From: Ottelia alismoides
Lineage: Eukaryota; Streptophyta; Magnoliopsida; Alismatales; Hydrocharitaceae
NCBI GenBank assembly: GCA_037367405.1
Contig: JAZKJV010009778.1
Location: forward strand, 124,001-188,000
Reading direction: 5' to 3'
DNA length: 64,000 nucleotides
The notes below the pieces were generated by a model that saw only the letters and a list, made by a program, of their open reading frames with translations, searched no databases and was not told the origin of the DNA. The position numbers and the translations under genes are program-made. Positions 47,729 to 60,184 of this stretch are shown here, one piece after another; positions within the stretch are counted from its first letter, which is position 1, and each line of letters starts with the position of its first letter.

Positions 47729-49802
47729 ACCTTTGCTAGTCCCTTAGCAAACACTTATTTGAAAAAGAAGTGAAAAGAGAAAGAAAAGAAAAAGAAGCAA
47801 AATCAAGGTTGATTATTAAACTTGTCTTCATTAAATTGGAGTATAGAGCTCAGTCAGACCTTTGGATTATTAGTTTATCGGAATCTTAATTGGACCTAGG
47901 TTTAAAACTCAACAACCTCTAAGTTCCACCAAGCTATGGTCAAGACTCCTCAATAATCTAGATCAAAACAAGTCTACATACACAAACTCTAATGACCATG
48001 AATCTTTTCTTGTACTGTGTAAGTGATGTGTAGCTCCCCACCTCAGAAACGGCAAGTAACAACCCCCCTCAACAAGGTAACTCTAATGCCCTAGTCTGGC
48101 AGCTCTTTCCTCGAGGAGCGGGGTATTCCCTTCTAAGTTCAAGTTCAACCAGCTCAAGAAGAGGAGGAGGAAGAGAATGGATCATGACCAGTGTAGTCAT
48201 GAATCCATGGGAGCCCAACCAGTGTAGCTAAGTCTCCTTGCTGCAAGCTTCATGAGATGAGAATGGGTAACATAAGCTTTGCTTTATTTGGCTATGTACA
48301 CTCCGGTAGTTATTCTATTTTCTATTAGACCCACCACTTTTTTGGAGTTTTTCTTTCTTTTGCACACTTTTTTTGATGTGCATATGTACAACATATCTAC
48401 ATGGTGAAACATATATACATAAGGAGTTTTTCCTCTTGAGCCAGTCGACTATCCCTCTTTTAAAGCATTATTGCAACCCACAACTCTTGTCTTTAGACCT
48501 CAATGCTACCAAATCAAGTTGAGACGCACTTCCTTCACTAAAAGAAGACGAGAGGTTCCGCCTATAAGTACTACCCTCGTATACTACTCCAAGCTAAAGA
48601 AAACTGCCTCCTCACCACCTCATCCGTAGAGGGCTATGTGTGCAGTGTTGGTGCAAGCAAATCCACTGTCTATGAGAGTCATGTGTGCGTTGTTAAGTGT
48701 TCTACTTAGGCTCATCAAGATGACATGTCATCATAGCCTAGTGGACATAAAGAATTAAGTCACCAATGGACCTTAAGAGTCTTAACCCTAAGTCCTATAA
48801 TGTTCCTCTTAGATTTACGTGGATTAAGGTCTTAACCATACTCCATTTTCCAATTTAATTCCAGGTTAGTTTAAATGTCAATCTATGATTCAGAAAACTG
48901 TACAAGTATATATATAAAACTTTTTATGCAAAATTTTTGAAGATGAGCAAAATTTTTGGAAAATGCTTGAATGAATGAATGCATGGATGCAGAAGTTTTG
49001 CAAACTATTTACACACATTTACACAAGAGTTTTTGCAAACTTTTGTTTTTCAAACATTTTACAAAAATTTTGTACTACATAAATAATTTTGATACCAAAA
49101 TATTTACAAGATTTTTACAAACAAAACATTTTTACAAACATTTATACAAAAATAATTTTTATAAATAGCTATGTATGTGCAAGAAAGAATTTTATGTACA
49201 AGAAAAGTTTTGAAAATTGTTATGATTTTTAGATAAAGGATTTTAGCCATTTTATTTATTAACACACTCACACAAAATACGAGTTATGGCTAAAGTATAT
49301 ATGAAATATATACGACACCCCCTATACCTAGCTCGAACGATATCCTCAAAGTGGATCAAGAGCGATGAAGAAGACATAACTCGTGCTTAGTATAGGGAAG
49401 TGAAAAGGAATGCTAAACTACAATGATGAATCAAAGAATAGGATGAAGAGATCTCGGTGTTTCCCCCATACTTAGGATCAAGTAATCCTAAGTATAGCAT
49501 ATTGTACATAAAGGGAACTCCGAGCAATGGAATGTACAGGATCTACCTCCCCTATACTTAGGGTAATATATCCCTAAGTATAGGAAGAAAAACAGAGGTA
49601 AAAAAAATCAAAAGAAAAATCAAAAGTCTGACATCCCCCCTTATACTTATGGTAAAGTACACCATAAGTATAGCATAATCACAAGATGTAAATGGGATGT
49701 TGGACTAAAGAATGAGAAGATATGGACATCTGGATCCATACAAGGCGGAGGACAATGATAATCAGACATGAGATGTAATAGATGTGAGTCGAAGACCACT
49801 TC
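47729..49802 (-). other. 3' noncoding region of the minus-strand gypsy with stem-loops
   Basis: Lies between the pol stop and the purine tract. It holds three perfect inverted repeats, each next to a run of C on the plus strand: ATACTTAGGAT (49468-49478) with 49485-49495; CCTATACTTAGGG (49551-49563) with 49572-49584; TATACTTATGGT (49642-49653) with 49661-49672. A longer imperfect one spans about 49312-49406. No env-like frame was found. Confidence 0.7.
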
Positions 49803-52800
49803 TCATGCAAAATGAATAGGGACGACGTCAACGACCAGCAACTCATGATCTATATATGGTTTGAGCCGCTGCCCGTTAACACGGAAGGTATACTCAGATG
49901 ACATCTCAGATATGTCAATACTCCCATTGTCATATACCTTTTGGACCAGGTATGGTCCCTTCCACTTGCTCTGCAACTTCTCTGGAAATAATATAAGCCT
50001 AGCATCGAACGACCATACTCTCTGATCTGGCTCAAACTACTTATGGCTGATATGAGAATCATGCCATTCCTTCACTCGCTCCTTGTATTGTAGGCTGCTC
50101 AAAAAGGCCGTGTCTCTAAGCTCCTCCAGGGCTGCCAATTCTGCCTTCTTTTGATCTCCTACACTCACTAGATCCAATAATATGTCTATGACAACCCAAA
50201 GTGACTTGTGCCTAATCTCAACAGGTAAATGACAGGGCTTGCCATAAACGAGGCGAAAGGGAGATGTACCCAAAGGAGTCTTGAAGGAAGTCCGATAGGC
50301 CCACAAGATCGAGTCCAAAAGATGTGACCAATCCTTTCGGTCTGGGCGGACTACCTTCTGCAATATCATATTGATCTCCATGTTCGACACTTCAGCAAGA
50401 CCATTGGTCTGAGGATGATATGGATTGGCTACTTGATGGTCTATGCTGAACTCGCTAGTAAGGGCCTTTACCTTGTCGTTGACGAAATGAGACCCCCTAT
50501 CATATATCAAAACTCTAGGCACCCCGAACCGTGAAATGATATTCTTCCTCAAAAATTTGCAAACAGTCCTAGCATCTGCGGTTCGGGCGGGGTTGGCCTC
50601 AACCCAACGACTAACATAATCTACGACCAACAAAATGTACTCGAATCCCTGACTCTTAGGAAATGGACCATGAAATCGATGTCCCATGCATCAAAAACCC
50701 CACAGAAGTGAATGGACTGCATCAGCATCATATCACGCTGTCCACAAGTACCCATCCTCTGACAGTCAGTACACCCCTTTACGAATTCATCAGAATCTTT
50801 GAAGAGGGTAGGCCATCATAGGCCGGATTGGAGCACTTTTGTGTCGTTCTCCTCCCAAAGCGATGTCCTCTTGCCTCAAGCTTATGGCATTATGTGAGGA
50901 CGCTATGGTGCTCCTCGTGAGGAATGCACCGACACCATATGCTATCCCCTTCTTCATGATAAAGGATGGTATCCTCCCAATGGTAGAACTTGTCCTTCGT
51001 AAGGAAGGTCTCAGGTCGCTGCCTGGGCCAACCTTGTGGAACTTTCTTGGCAACAAGATAATTCACAATGCCGACGTACCATGAGAGCGAGACGATCACA
51101 AGGATCACCTCATCTAGGAAGGTCTCATAAATGGGATCGGTCTGCTCAGATTCCTCAATATGCTCTAATCGGGAGAGATGATCTGCCACCACATTCTTGA
51201 CTTCAGGCTTATTCTTAATCTCAATATCAAACTCTTGGAGTAGAAGGATCCATCTAGTCAGTCTCGCTTTATCATCCTTCTTTGCCATGAGGTACCTGAT
51301 GACGGTATGATCAATAAAGATAGTTACTTTTGATCCAATGGTGTACGACCTGAACTTATCTAAGGCAAAAACTATGACTAGCATCTTCTTCTCAATGATA
51401 GTGTAGTTCCACTGTGTGGCATCCAATGTACGGCTAGCGTAGTGAATGGCAAAAGGCACTCCATCCCTCCTCTGTCCCAGCATGGCCCCTACGGTAAAGT
51501 CGAAGGCATCCGTCATGATATCGAATGGGAGAGACCAATCAGGTGGGTGAAGGACATGAGCCTCAACAACTAGACTCTTGAGAGTCTCAAATGACGCAAG
51601 ACACTTATCATCTACAATGAACTCGGTGTCTTTGGTTAGCAAATCAGTCAACGGTCGTGCAATCCTGTTGAAATCATGAATGAATCATCAGTAGAAACTG
51701 ACGTGCCCCAGAAAAGATCGTAAGTGTCGCAGGTTGGACGGTGGATTGAGTTTCCTGATGATATCCACCTTGGCCGGATCAACCTCCATGCCCCAGTTGG
51801 AGATGATATGACCAAGTACCGTCCCTTGAGTCACCATAAAATGACTCTTCTCCCAGGGTAAACAAGATGGACCTCGATGCATCGCTGAAGGACGCGGTCT
51901 AGGCAGTCAAGACAAGCATCAAACCAATCGCCATAGATCGAAATGTCGTCCATGAAGACCTCTAAGCAATCAACCACCATGTCCGAGAAGATGGACAACA
52001 TGCACCTTTGGAATATCACCGGAGTGTTACATAGACCAAAGGGCATCCGTCTGAAAACATATGTCGCAAACGGACAGTTGAATGCAGTCTTGTCCTGGTC
52101 TTCGGGAGCAATGGCCACCTGATTGTAGCCGGAGTACCCATCAAGGAAACAGTAATGACTCTTCCCAGCTAGCCTCTCTATAATTTGATCGATAAAAGGT
52201 AGTGGGAAATGATCCTTCTTGGTGGCCTGATTCAATTGTCTGTAGTCCACACTGACCCTCCAAGAAGTGGGTACCGAGGTAGCTATCTCCTCTCCAAACT
52301 CGCTCACAACTGTAGTGATGCCTGTCTTCTTGGGCACCACATGTAATGGACTAACCCACTTGGAGTCGGAGATGGGGTAGATAAAATCGGCGCTCCACCA
52401 TTTCAAAATTTCCTTCATGACAGCCTCTCGAAGGTTCGGGTTTAACCGTCACTGGAACTCACGTGATGGCTTGGCGTCCTCTTTGAGACAGATATGATAG
52501 GAGCACATGGCCGGACTTATCCCCTGGAGATCAGCTACACTCTATCCTATCGCCTTGCGGTTCTTTTCAAGAACCTCCATCAAACGAGATTCTTGCTCTC
52601 CAGTCAAATCTGTTGAGATAATGACTGGGTGCATCTCATGCTTGCCCGCAAGGAATCTATACTTCAGTGACTGCGGCAAGGGCTTCAGCTCTGGGCAACT
52701 GGGAGCTGGCAAATCTGGCCTATGAAAAGTCTGAGTGAAGGCAATCAAATCTGCATGGAAGAACTCTCGCTGATCATGGAAAGCTGGTGTAGACTGCTCT

Positions 52801-53684
52801 GCTCGTGTATCTGTACTTTGTATCAGATCAGTCTCCATCCTAGTTGTTGGCTCTATAGGAATCAGACACGATATCAACTCATCAACCTCTGCCCAATTGA
52901 TATCTGACTCCAAGGGATCTGAATTACAAGGGAAAGAAACTGCCTCACTATCCGGAACGCGGTCTACAACCTCGAATGTGTCTTCTGTCAAGAGTGTGCT
53001 CTCCAAGCTCTCCTCTGCTGGAATCTGGGAATCTGTGGCATCTGAATGTGAGAGGATGGCTCATGAAACGGGATCAGTCCAAGCGGCTTCATCATCTGTA
53101 ATCACAAAATCGCACTCCTGGTGGACGTCTCGCTCTGCCTCTGTCATCTGCTCTGAATCATTGAACTTCTCAGAGCAGGCTGAATCTCGCGCTCTGGTCT
53201 CATCGATAGTCTCTATGATACTCTCTCCCTCGACGCAAAAGTACACCTTTCCGCTATCATGATGAGACACCGCTTTGGCTGTGGCCAAGAATGGACGTCC
53301 TAAAATGATGGGGGTATCGGTCACAGACTCAGAGATCTCCATGTCCAACACAATGAAGTCCACAGGGAATTTCAGGCCCTGACGACCACGTCCCTCAACA
53401 TCCCCTTTGGCCTCTTGACAGATCTATCAGCAAACTGAAGAACTATCCTGCTCTGTCGAAGAGGGCCAAACTCGAATCGGTCGAGTAAGGCTTCCGGAAG
53501 TAGGTTGATGGAAGAGCCGCTGTATAATAGAGTACGATCGAACCTCTACTCATGGATATGGCATCTGACATAGAGAGCTCCTGCATCTGGCCTTTTGGCT
53601 GGCAGATGGTTCTGAATGGCGACGCAGGTGACACGGGTGAGCACATGGATCTCTGTATGATGGTTCCTCTTCTTCCTGCGAATG
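49803..53684 (-). pseudogene. Minus-strand gypsy pol: protease, RT, RNase H, integrase
   Basis: Order and motifs are Tat/Athila-like. Protease core: SGSSINLLP, then FADRSVKRPKG and PIILGRPFLATAKA (within 53540-53270); Tyr stands where the catalytic Asp belongs. Linker with PVIIS (52640-52600). RT (52418-51831) with VDYRQLN, FLDGYSGYNQ and the catalytic FMDD at residues 155-158 of that frame. RNase H (51651-50890) with Asp48, Glu87 and Asp114 in place. Integrase (50687-50037) with Asp23, Asp63 and Glu99, spaced as D,D35E. Frame breaks occur near 51830-51880 and 50890. An in-frame TAG near 50037 interrupts the tail, which otherwise runs to a TGA at 49805-49803. Gag is missing: another element begins at 53685. 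Confidence 0.9.
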
Positions 53685-54702
53685 TGATGAATCTCATATT
53701 CATCATGCTAAAGTTGGTCATTTAGGCTTTGTTCCCCATCATTTACTTGCAATTAATCATTAATAGAGAACTATTAGCATTCATACATGTGTTAATAATA
53801 TTTGCATTTCATCATGCATAATTGCATTAAAAATCCTAAGTGTAAATTAGCCCAAAAAGCCGTCAACTTCTCACATTTGTAAATAATTCATCCTAACTCC
53901 AATTGACCCCAAACCACCTCCATTGTGTAGATATTACTAACCTTATTAAATAAAAAATACAAAAAATTACTAACTCCAATAAGTGTCAAATAATCTCAAA
54001 GTCTAATTTCACATTTGGCGGACTAAAACGAGCATATCTCCCCCATACAGTGTCCGATTTTGGTCTACTCATTTTAAAGTACTCCATTTTCAAATACCAT
54101 CAAAACAAGACCAATTACGTAAAATTCAGAGCTCATTTGTGAAAGTTGGGTTTTGGGCCTCTTTTGTGCATTTTGACTTTTTGCTATTTTTGACCTCAGT
54201 TTTTATGTCCTTAATTAACCCTTTTAATTTTATTTCTTTTTCATTTGTGTCCTTTGATGAAAGTTTTAATAACCAACACAAAAATAAAAAACCAGATTAA
54301 AATTGAAATCAAAGAAACTGACTAAGTCCAAGTGTCAGTTGTCGGTCTGTACAAAAGTTGTGTGTTTCTGAATTCTATTTTATTTTCCTATTTTCTTATT
54401 TATTAAAAATCTAAAAAAAATAGATTAGTGTGTAATTAATTTTCTTGTATTTTATCGTATTTTTGCTATAATTTTTATCCTCTCTAAAACCACCAAAAAA
54501 ATACAAAACCCCAAAAATCAGGTACTCTATACACATGGAGTACCATCAAAAATACCACTTCGCGCATGTGACCTCTTTTGCTCCCGAATCCTTCATGAAA
54601 GTTGTAGATCTTGTCTAGACGAACAACTTTTGTAAAGAAAATTTTTTGATCCGTGGTCATCTTCTATCTCTTTTTCCCTCTCCAAAATCTGAATTTTTTT
54701 GG

Positions 54703-54737
54703 TGCCACGTGGCAGCTCCAGGGCGTGCCACGTGGCA
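54703..54737 (+). promoter_or_regulatory. Two perfect G-box palindromes
   Basis: TGCCACGTGGCA occurs at 54703-54714 and again at 54726-54737, 23 bases apart, about 190 bases upstream of the TATA box. The CACGTG core is the binding site of plant bZIP and bHLH regulators, including abscisic-acid and light response factors. A matched pair of 12 bp palindromes is unlikely by chance. Confidence 0.65.
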
Positions 54738-54923
54738 CCCTACTTTTTCTCTCTCTCTCTCTCTCTCCAGCCACACCCGGGTCACGTACCTAGAACGTGA
54801 CCCCTATCTTCTTCCCCAAAACCCAATGCTCGCTCCCCCGTCTCCTCCGCCATGCACGGCCATCAAACCCATGCATGGTCGTTCACCACCCACCATGCAC
54901 GGCCGTTACACCTCTCGCACTCC

Positions 54924-54929
54924 TATAAA
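54924..54929 (+). promoter_or_regulatory. TATA box of the plus-strand gypsy LTR
   Basis: TATAAA in the context CTCCTATAAACCTC, followed by a GC-rich transcribed region and downstream of the two G-boxes. Confidence 0.6.
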
Positions 54930-56726
54930 CCTCTGCCCCCTCCGACGTTGGGAGCCATCTGCCTTTCCTTGCAGGTGTCGGTGACAGCGGCAAAACCTTG
55001 ACAGCGTGATCCAGAGGCGTTGTCTTCTGTTGCTCCAAGCAGCCAGCTTCCCTTGGCTCCGCTGCCAAGGTTGAAGCGAGAACCAGGAGAAGGCCATGCC
55101 GCTCCTCCCTCGGGCGATTTCCAACATCAACCATCTTCTCCCTGTACTTTTTAGACATATTTTTTATCTCCTGACTTTCTTCTTTAATCATCTCCTCCGT
55201 TGCAGGTTCGCCCCCCCCCCCTCCCCGCAACTCCACCTCGCCCCTCTCAGCAACTCCGCCGCACAGCCGCGCCTCCGCCCAAGCTCGCGCCCTCCGCCTC
55301 GCACAAGCCATCTCACCGTCGCGCCTCATCGTGCGACACCCCCCCCCCCGTGCTCCACGCACAGCCGTAGCGCGCCACACGACCACGCCCGAATGCCTTC
55401 GCCGATCGCCACCTCCTCGCCTCCGCCCCTCCGTCGATCGCCACCACCTCCGCCTCACCTTCGCCCACGTAAGGCCCGCCACCTCCGTCGCCTTCCGCCC
55501 GTCGCGCTAGGCGGCTTTGCCGCTCGTCCTCAACATCGAGCAGTCGTGGGATCAGGGACCAGCCCTTGATCCTACGGTCCTCATCCTGCCACGCGTCACC
55601 CCCGAGCCTCGGCCCCGGCCTCGAGGTTCAGGGCATCCGAGTCCCTCAGCCGTCGAGCCTTCGCCCCACCCCCGAGCCTCAGGTTCGGCACCCGAACCAC
55701 AGGCTCGGGCCTTCGAGCCTCAGGACCGCCTCCGAGCCTCCTTCGCACGTGCTGGGCACGTGCGCTTGGGGGGGTAAATTGCATCAAAGCCCTCAGTACT
55801 TTCAGAGTTTTCAGAAATACCCTCTCCAGGTGTAAATTGCACAGGGACCCCTCCTACTTTCAGAAATTGCAGATAAGTACTTTCAGGACCATTTTGAAGG
55901 AAAAACTTTATTTTAATTACATTTTAGTCCCTGAAACTTCATTTATCATATCTTTTTCTTACGAACTCCGTTTTGAGCATATAATATGTCATTTTGAAGC
56001 TATTTCCATGCTCTACGATTTAGCATAACTTGAGAACAGATCTGAGTTTGTTAATAATAATAATTATTCAAGGATCTCATTTGACATGCAGGCTCAACTT
56101 TGACATATTGATGCTTGAGAAATTAACGATAAATCTGTTGCAGGAGTTCGGTTGAGGATTTCAATTTGATTAACCTCTTATGTTTAATGTTGATTAGTCC
56201 CAATAATTTAATCTTTACAGGGGTTAAATCGGGGACCAATATTTTTGACTCTCTATTTGGTTGATCGACTATTAACTTGGAGAAGTCAATTTACATTGAA
56301 TCTTTGACATGAATATACATTGATAAATCTATTGTCCTGTAACGTGGAGTTGATCGATCTTTCTTGGTATCAATATCTTTCGATCTGTGATTACCTGCTT
56401 GAGAAATTAATTGATGAATTTCATTGAGGCTTGAATTGTATAATTCATAGATCTTGGGCATAATAGTCTCTGTTTATTTTCTTTGCTTCTCCATCATTTC
56501 ATTGTATTATATTGTCCCACATAAAATTAATCAACCATTAATTAATTATTTAATTTGATTTAAAACCACGCAACTAAGAATCACCGTTCCCTGTGTTCGA
56601 CCTTGGTAGACTTGCCAAGAAAAATTTTCCACAATATTCGAAGCTTGTGGTATTTTGATCGACTGAAATCCGCCTCCTATACTAAAATTATCGATTATTA
56701 AAGAGGTGAATTTCGCGTTCATCAAA

Positions 56727-56747
56727 TGGCACCGTTGCTGGGAAACG
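56727..56747 (+). other. tRNA-Asp-like primer binding site
   Basis: TGGCACCGTTGCTGGGAAAC is close to the TGGCGCCGTTGCCGGGGA site complementary to plant tRNA-Asp that Athila/Tat-type elements use. It starts two bases after the LTR end. Confidence 0.82.
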
Positions 56748-58064
56748 ACGAATTTTTAGGGTTTTAAATCATTTTTTTATAATTAATTTTTGTGAAATTA
56801 ATTTTTGTGTCATTTTTTTCCTTTTGCATTTTCCCTTTTGCAATTTTTTCTTCTAATACTAACCGCACTCTCTTTCTTCGCAGATTACTCGGAGATAATT
56901 TTGGATATAAATCAAGGACCTGCGAAGAAGACTAATTTTTATTTTAATTTTGTGAGAGAGAGTTAGCATAGATTTAATTTTTTGCATTATTCTCAGGGTC
57001 CCTCTCTTTAAACCCTTGTAATAATTCAGACTGAACATTTCTGTGGTGGCTCGGGTCTGTTTCAACCCTTTCTGTGTGATTGGAACCCTACTTGAGTGGC
57101 GTAGGACTTAGGCTCATATACACTTGCTTGTTTATTATTTGATTGTGCTCACAATTCTTAGGCCACACATTCACTAACTATACACACTATAGATCGTTCA
57201 ACATTAACCAAATTTTTAAATCAATTCGTCCCGCTAATAGAACTATCCGTTTAGGGCATTTTTATCTGTGCATATCATTTAGTGCAAATTTTAATTCCTT
57301 GTACTGCATCCCGCATGAAGAACGCGAGGAGTCACTGTAAGTCTTTCTCTTAAGCATGCATCATTGATTTACGTTTGCGTTGGCTTTTCCGATTCTCCTT
57401 CTCAAGTTTTACAACTTAGGATTTAAAGGAATTGGGACTGCTCGTTAGACGTGAATTTTTGTGCTCACATAAACTACAGTGATAACCTTAACTTAAAAAT
57501 GGGACTGCTAATCAAGGCGATTGTAAATAAATTGACATAAAATTAACCTGTGTTTGGTGGAGAGGAACCCCTCATTGTTTGTAAGGACCAAAACGCACAC
57601 TTAGGAAAGAGCCCAAAACCGAAGTGCTTCGTTTAGACTACTGATTTTAAACAATTAGCTACTTTTCAGTGAGGTTCTCGGGTAGCCGTTTCACGGTCCG
57701 ACTTCCCTTAGCAGAGTAGGTGGTTTAGAGGACACCACGGAAGGCTCCGTCCTCAAGTAACACGGGTAGCCGTTTAAACGGTCCATACTTAAACCTATAC
57801 TGGTTGAAAGTAGGTGCAACTAGTTGTATGAACTCGGGACAGTCTTTGTGAAATATTTTGGCACCTAACAGCTCCGCTTAATTTACAAGATTGTCTTATC
57901 ATTAAATTAAAATTGAAAAGATAAGCGGACGAACCCTAACGTGCCTTCACCAGTGTTGAGTGGGTAAATCAACGTGTTTGTTTTGTGTTTGATTTGTGTG
58001 CGTCAGAGGCCTTGCAATTGCAAGCAAATCGTGGTTCGCTAATCATTCCATCCATCTTGAGAAG
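56748..58064 (+). other. Leader of the plus-strand gypsy-type element
   Basis: 1.3 kb with no supported gene. A direct repeat CGGGTAGCCGTTT...CGGTCC occurs at 57679 and 57763. The second copy contains the perfect palindrome CCGTTTAAACGG (57770-57781). Confidence 0.55.
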
Positions 58065-60184
58065 ATGTCGGCACAGTGGTCTTCTTTTCCGATCTCCACG
58101 ACCTTGTCCCGATATTCTTCTTCTCACACTCCTCAAGAGAACCTGAGATTCAAATCAAATTCTCTTCAGCCATCATTCTCTTCCCGCCCATACATCCCAC
58201 CCTATGACCAACTTCTTCTTGGAATAGTCCTCTCTCACATTTTGAAAATCTTATGGACATGAGAAAGAGACCAGAATTGAGGATGAATAATAGAGTAACC
58301 GATATTGATAGTAGAACACGATTTCCAGTTACTATGATCTCACAGCCTCTTGAACCATTCCCTATTCAGGATGACCATCAATTTTCCTTCGACAATCCAC
58401 GAGAAAACCAAAGTCAAGTAAATATAACTCATGACCAGACCATAATGTTTAAGAACAATCAATACTCTACTCGAGGTTACATGCCAGAATCACGACACAT
58501 GGAGAATGATTATTCAATCACTAGTCATGAAATGTTTGAGGATGAGATTGCTCGGATTAATCATAGAGCAGATACGTTAACTGAGAGAATATATGATCTC
58601 ATCCAGTCTATGCAAAATTCAGAGGAAGTGAGGCCACCACCTTGCGAACCACTGAATCATCACGATCGGGCACATCCACCACTGACCTCTAACCCCCCCA
58701 CTGACCATATTACAGAAAATACCAAAAAATTGAAAAATTTGAAAATTCAGAAAATGGACAATTTTGAAATGGAAGCATTTTGCAAGAGTCTGATTTTAGA
58801 GCTTCCATTGATCAAAGCCATAGAATATGTGCCCGATCTTAAGAGATTTTTGAAGAGTCGACTGAACCCCAAAAAGATGGGCAAGAAACGATCCAAGACT
58901 AAATATCATGTCATATCTATGGCTAGTTCTTTGGTGATGAATCATAAAATCAAAAGCCGCAAAGTCAAGCGGTTGACTCGGATCACATGTGAAATTGAGG
59001 ATTCAACATTCACTCATGTTCGGTTAGAAGATGACTTCACAGTTACATCCTCCCCAAGTCCGTCTTTGACCGACTCAAACTCGGACAACTAAAAAATCTA
59101 GGGTGATCGCTCAATTACCCAATCGATCTACCAAAAGACTGCGAGGGATCGTTTCTGTCGTCGTAAATTTTCGAGGTAAAGAACATAAAGTGGACTTTAT
59201 TGTCCTTGACATTGAGCACCCCGGAAGGATGTCTGAGTCTCCTATCATTTTAGGAAGTCGTTCTTAGCCTCAGCTAAGGCGATCGTCGATTGTGCGACTA
59301 AGGAAATAAAGTTCCCGAACTCGGACCACAATGAACAAACCCCCAATGACACATCCTGCTCTGAGGAAAACCAGCTTGAAACCGATAGTTATGATCAGGA
59401 GATAAAAATTTCACATTATGAGACATCTCCGCATAACACACTGATACAAACCCTAGGACAGTCACCTAAAAGACTGACTATTGGACAAACTTCGGATTCT
59501 CACTAACCTATCACTGCTCCTAGGAAAAATCAAGATTTTGGAGCTTATGAGGAATTGGACCATATTATTGAAGATCACCACGATTATTTGAGTGGTCCAA
59601 TCTTTGAGTCGGCAGTAATTCATGAGATACTTGAACCATATAAGGAACCGACTCCGAAAACATCTGATGTCACCAAAATTCATGACCATCCGGAAGTGAC
59701 ATCAAAAACCCCAGCTATATACCACAAAATCACCATGAACAATCTCCCTCGATCGAAGCAGTGCATGACCCTTCAAGAATTGGTCGACTTTTTCGGGGAT
59801 TCATCTGATGAGGAACTCACGAATGCCACATCGGTTACTCAAGACAGGGAGATGAATACGATCCAACTTCCTCCCAATACTTCTCAAGGAAACAAACGGA
59901 CCAAGAAAGTCACCTTTGACCTTAGACATCAGGTGATTTCTGAAGAGTCCTCGTCTGGTCCTGATGTGGTTCATCAGATAAGTTCAATAGGTACAGCTCT
60001 GATCCAAGGACACTTACCTCTGATCGACAAAAGTTGGAGATCCTCTGCAGACGACTACTATTCTCCTGAGGACGACTCCGACGATGGTTGGTCTTCTTCA
60101 TCGCCCCCCTCTTTATCACACTCCACATCTCCATACTATCTCCCTCCACACTCCCGCAAGAAGGTTCGTCACAAACCTCCTTGA
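58065..60184 (+). pseudogene. Decayed ORF with gypsy protease-like core and acidic C-terminal part
   Basis: One reading runs through four open pieces, separated by frameshifts near 58190-58250, 59092 and 59250 and by one TAA at 59504-59506. The N-terminal part (to about 59090) is hydrophilic, with a basic block MGKKRSKTK and no gag motif I recognise. The middle (59100-59330) is clearly related to a gypsy aspartic protease: RGIVSVVVNF, KVDFIVLDIE, SPIILG and FLASAKAIVD. The upstream D[ST]GA catalytic motif is absent. The rest (59340-60184) is acidic and Ser/Pro/His-rich, ends with DDDSDDGWSSSS-like and KKVRHKPP-like stretches, and matches nothing I know. The few breaks suggest fairly recent loss. 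Confidence 0.65.

Larger units (their letters stand above)
53685..56724 (+). repeat. 5' LTR of the plus-strand gypsy-type element (3040 bp)
   Basis: Starts with the inverted repeat TGATGAAT / ATTCATCA and ends GCGTTCATCA, giving a TGATGAA...TTCATCA pair. The start resembles the LTR start of the minus-strand gypsy, and both share TGTGTTAATAATA some 80-125 bases in. A GC-rich transcribed part follows a TATA box (54924). TGTTCGACCTTGG near the end is typical of this group. Without the second LTR the left boundary rests on these resemblances. Confidence 0.68.

Noticed and set aside
54883..55835. Several long frames on both strands in the GC-rich part of the plus-strand gypsy LTR
   Set aside because: Overlapping frames on both strands in GC-rich LTR DNA with low-complexity Arg/Pro/Gly translations; no domain.
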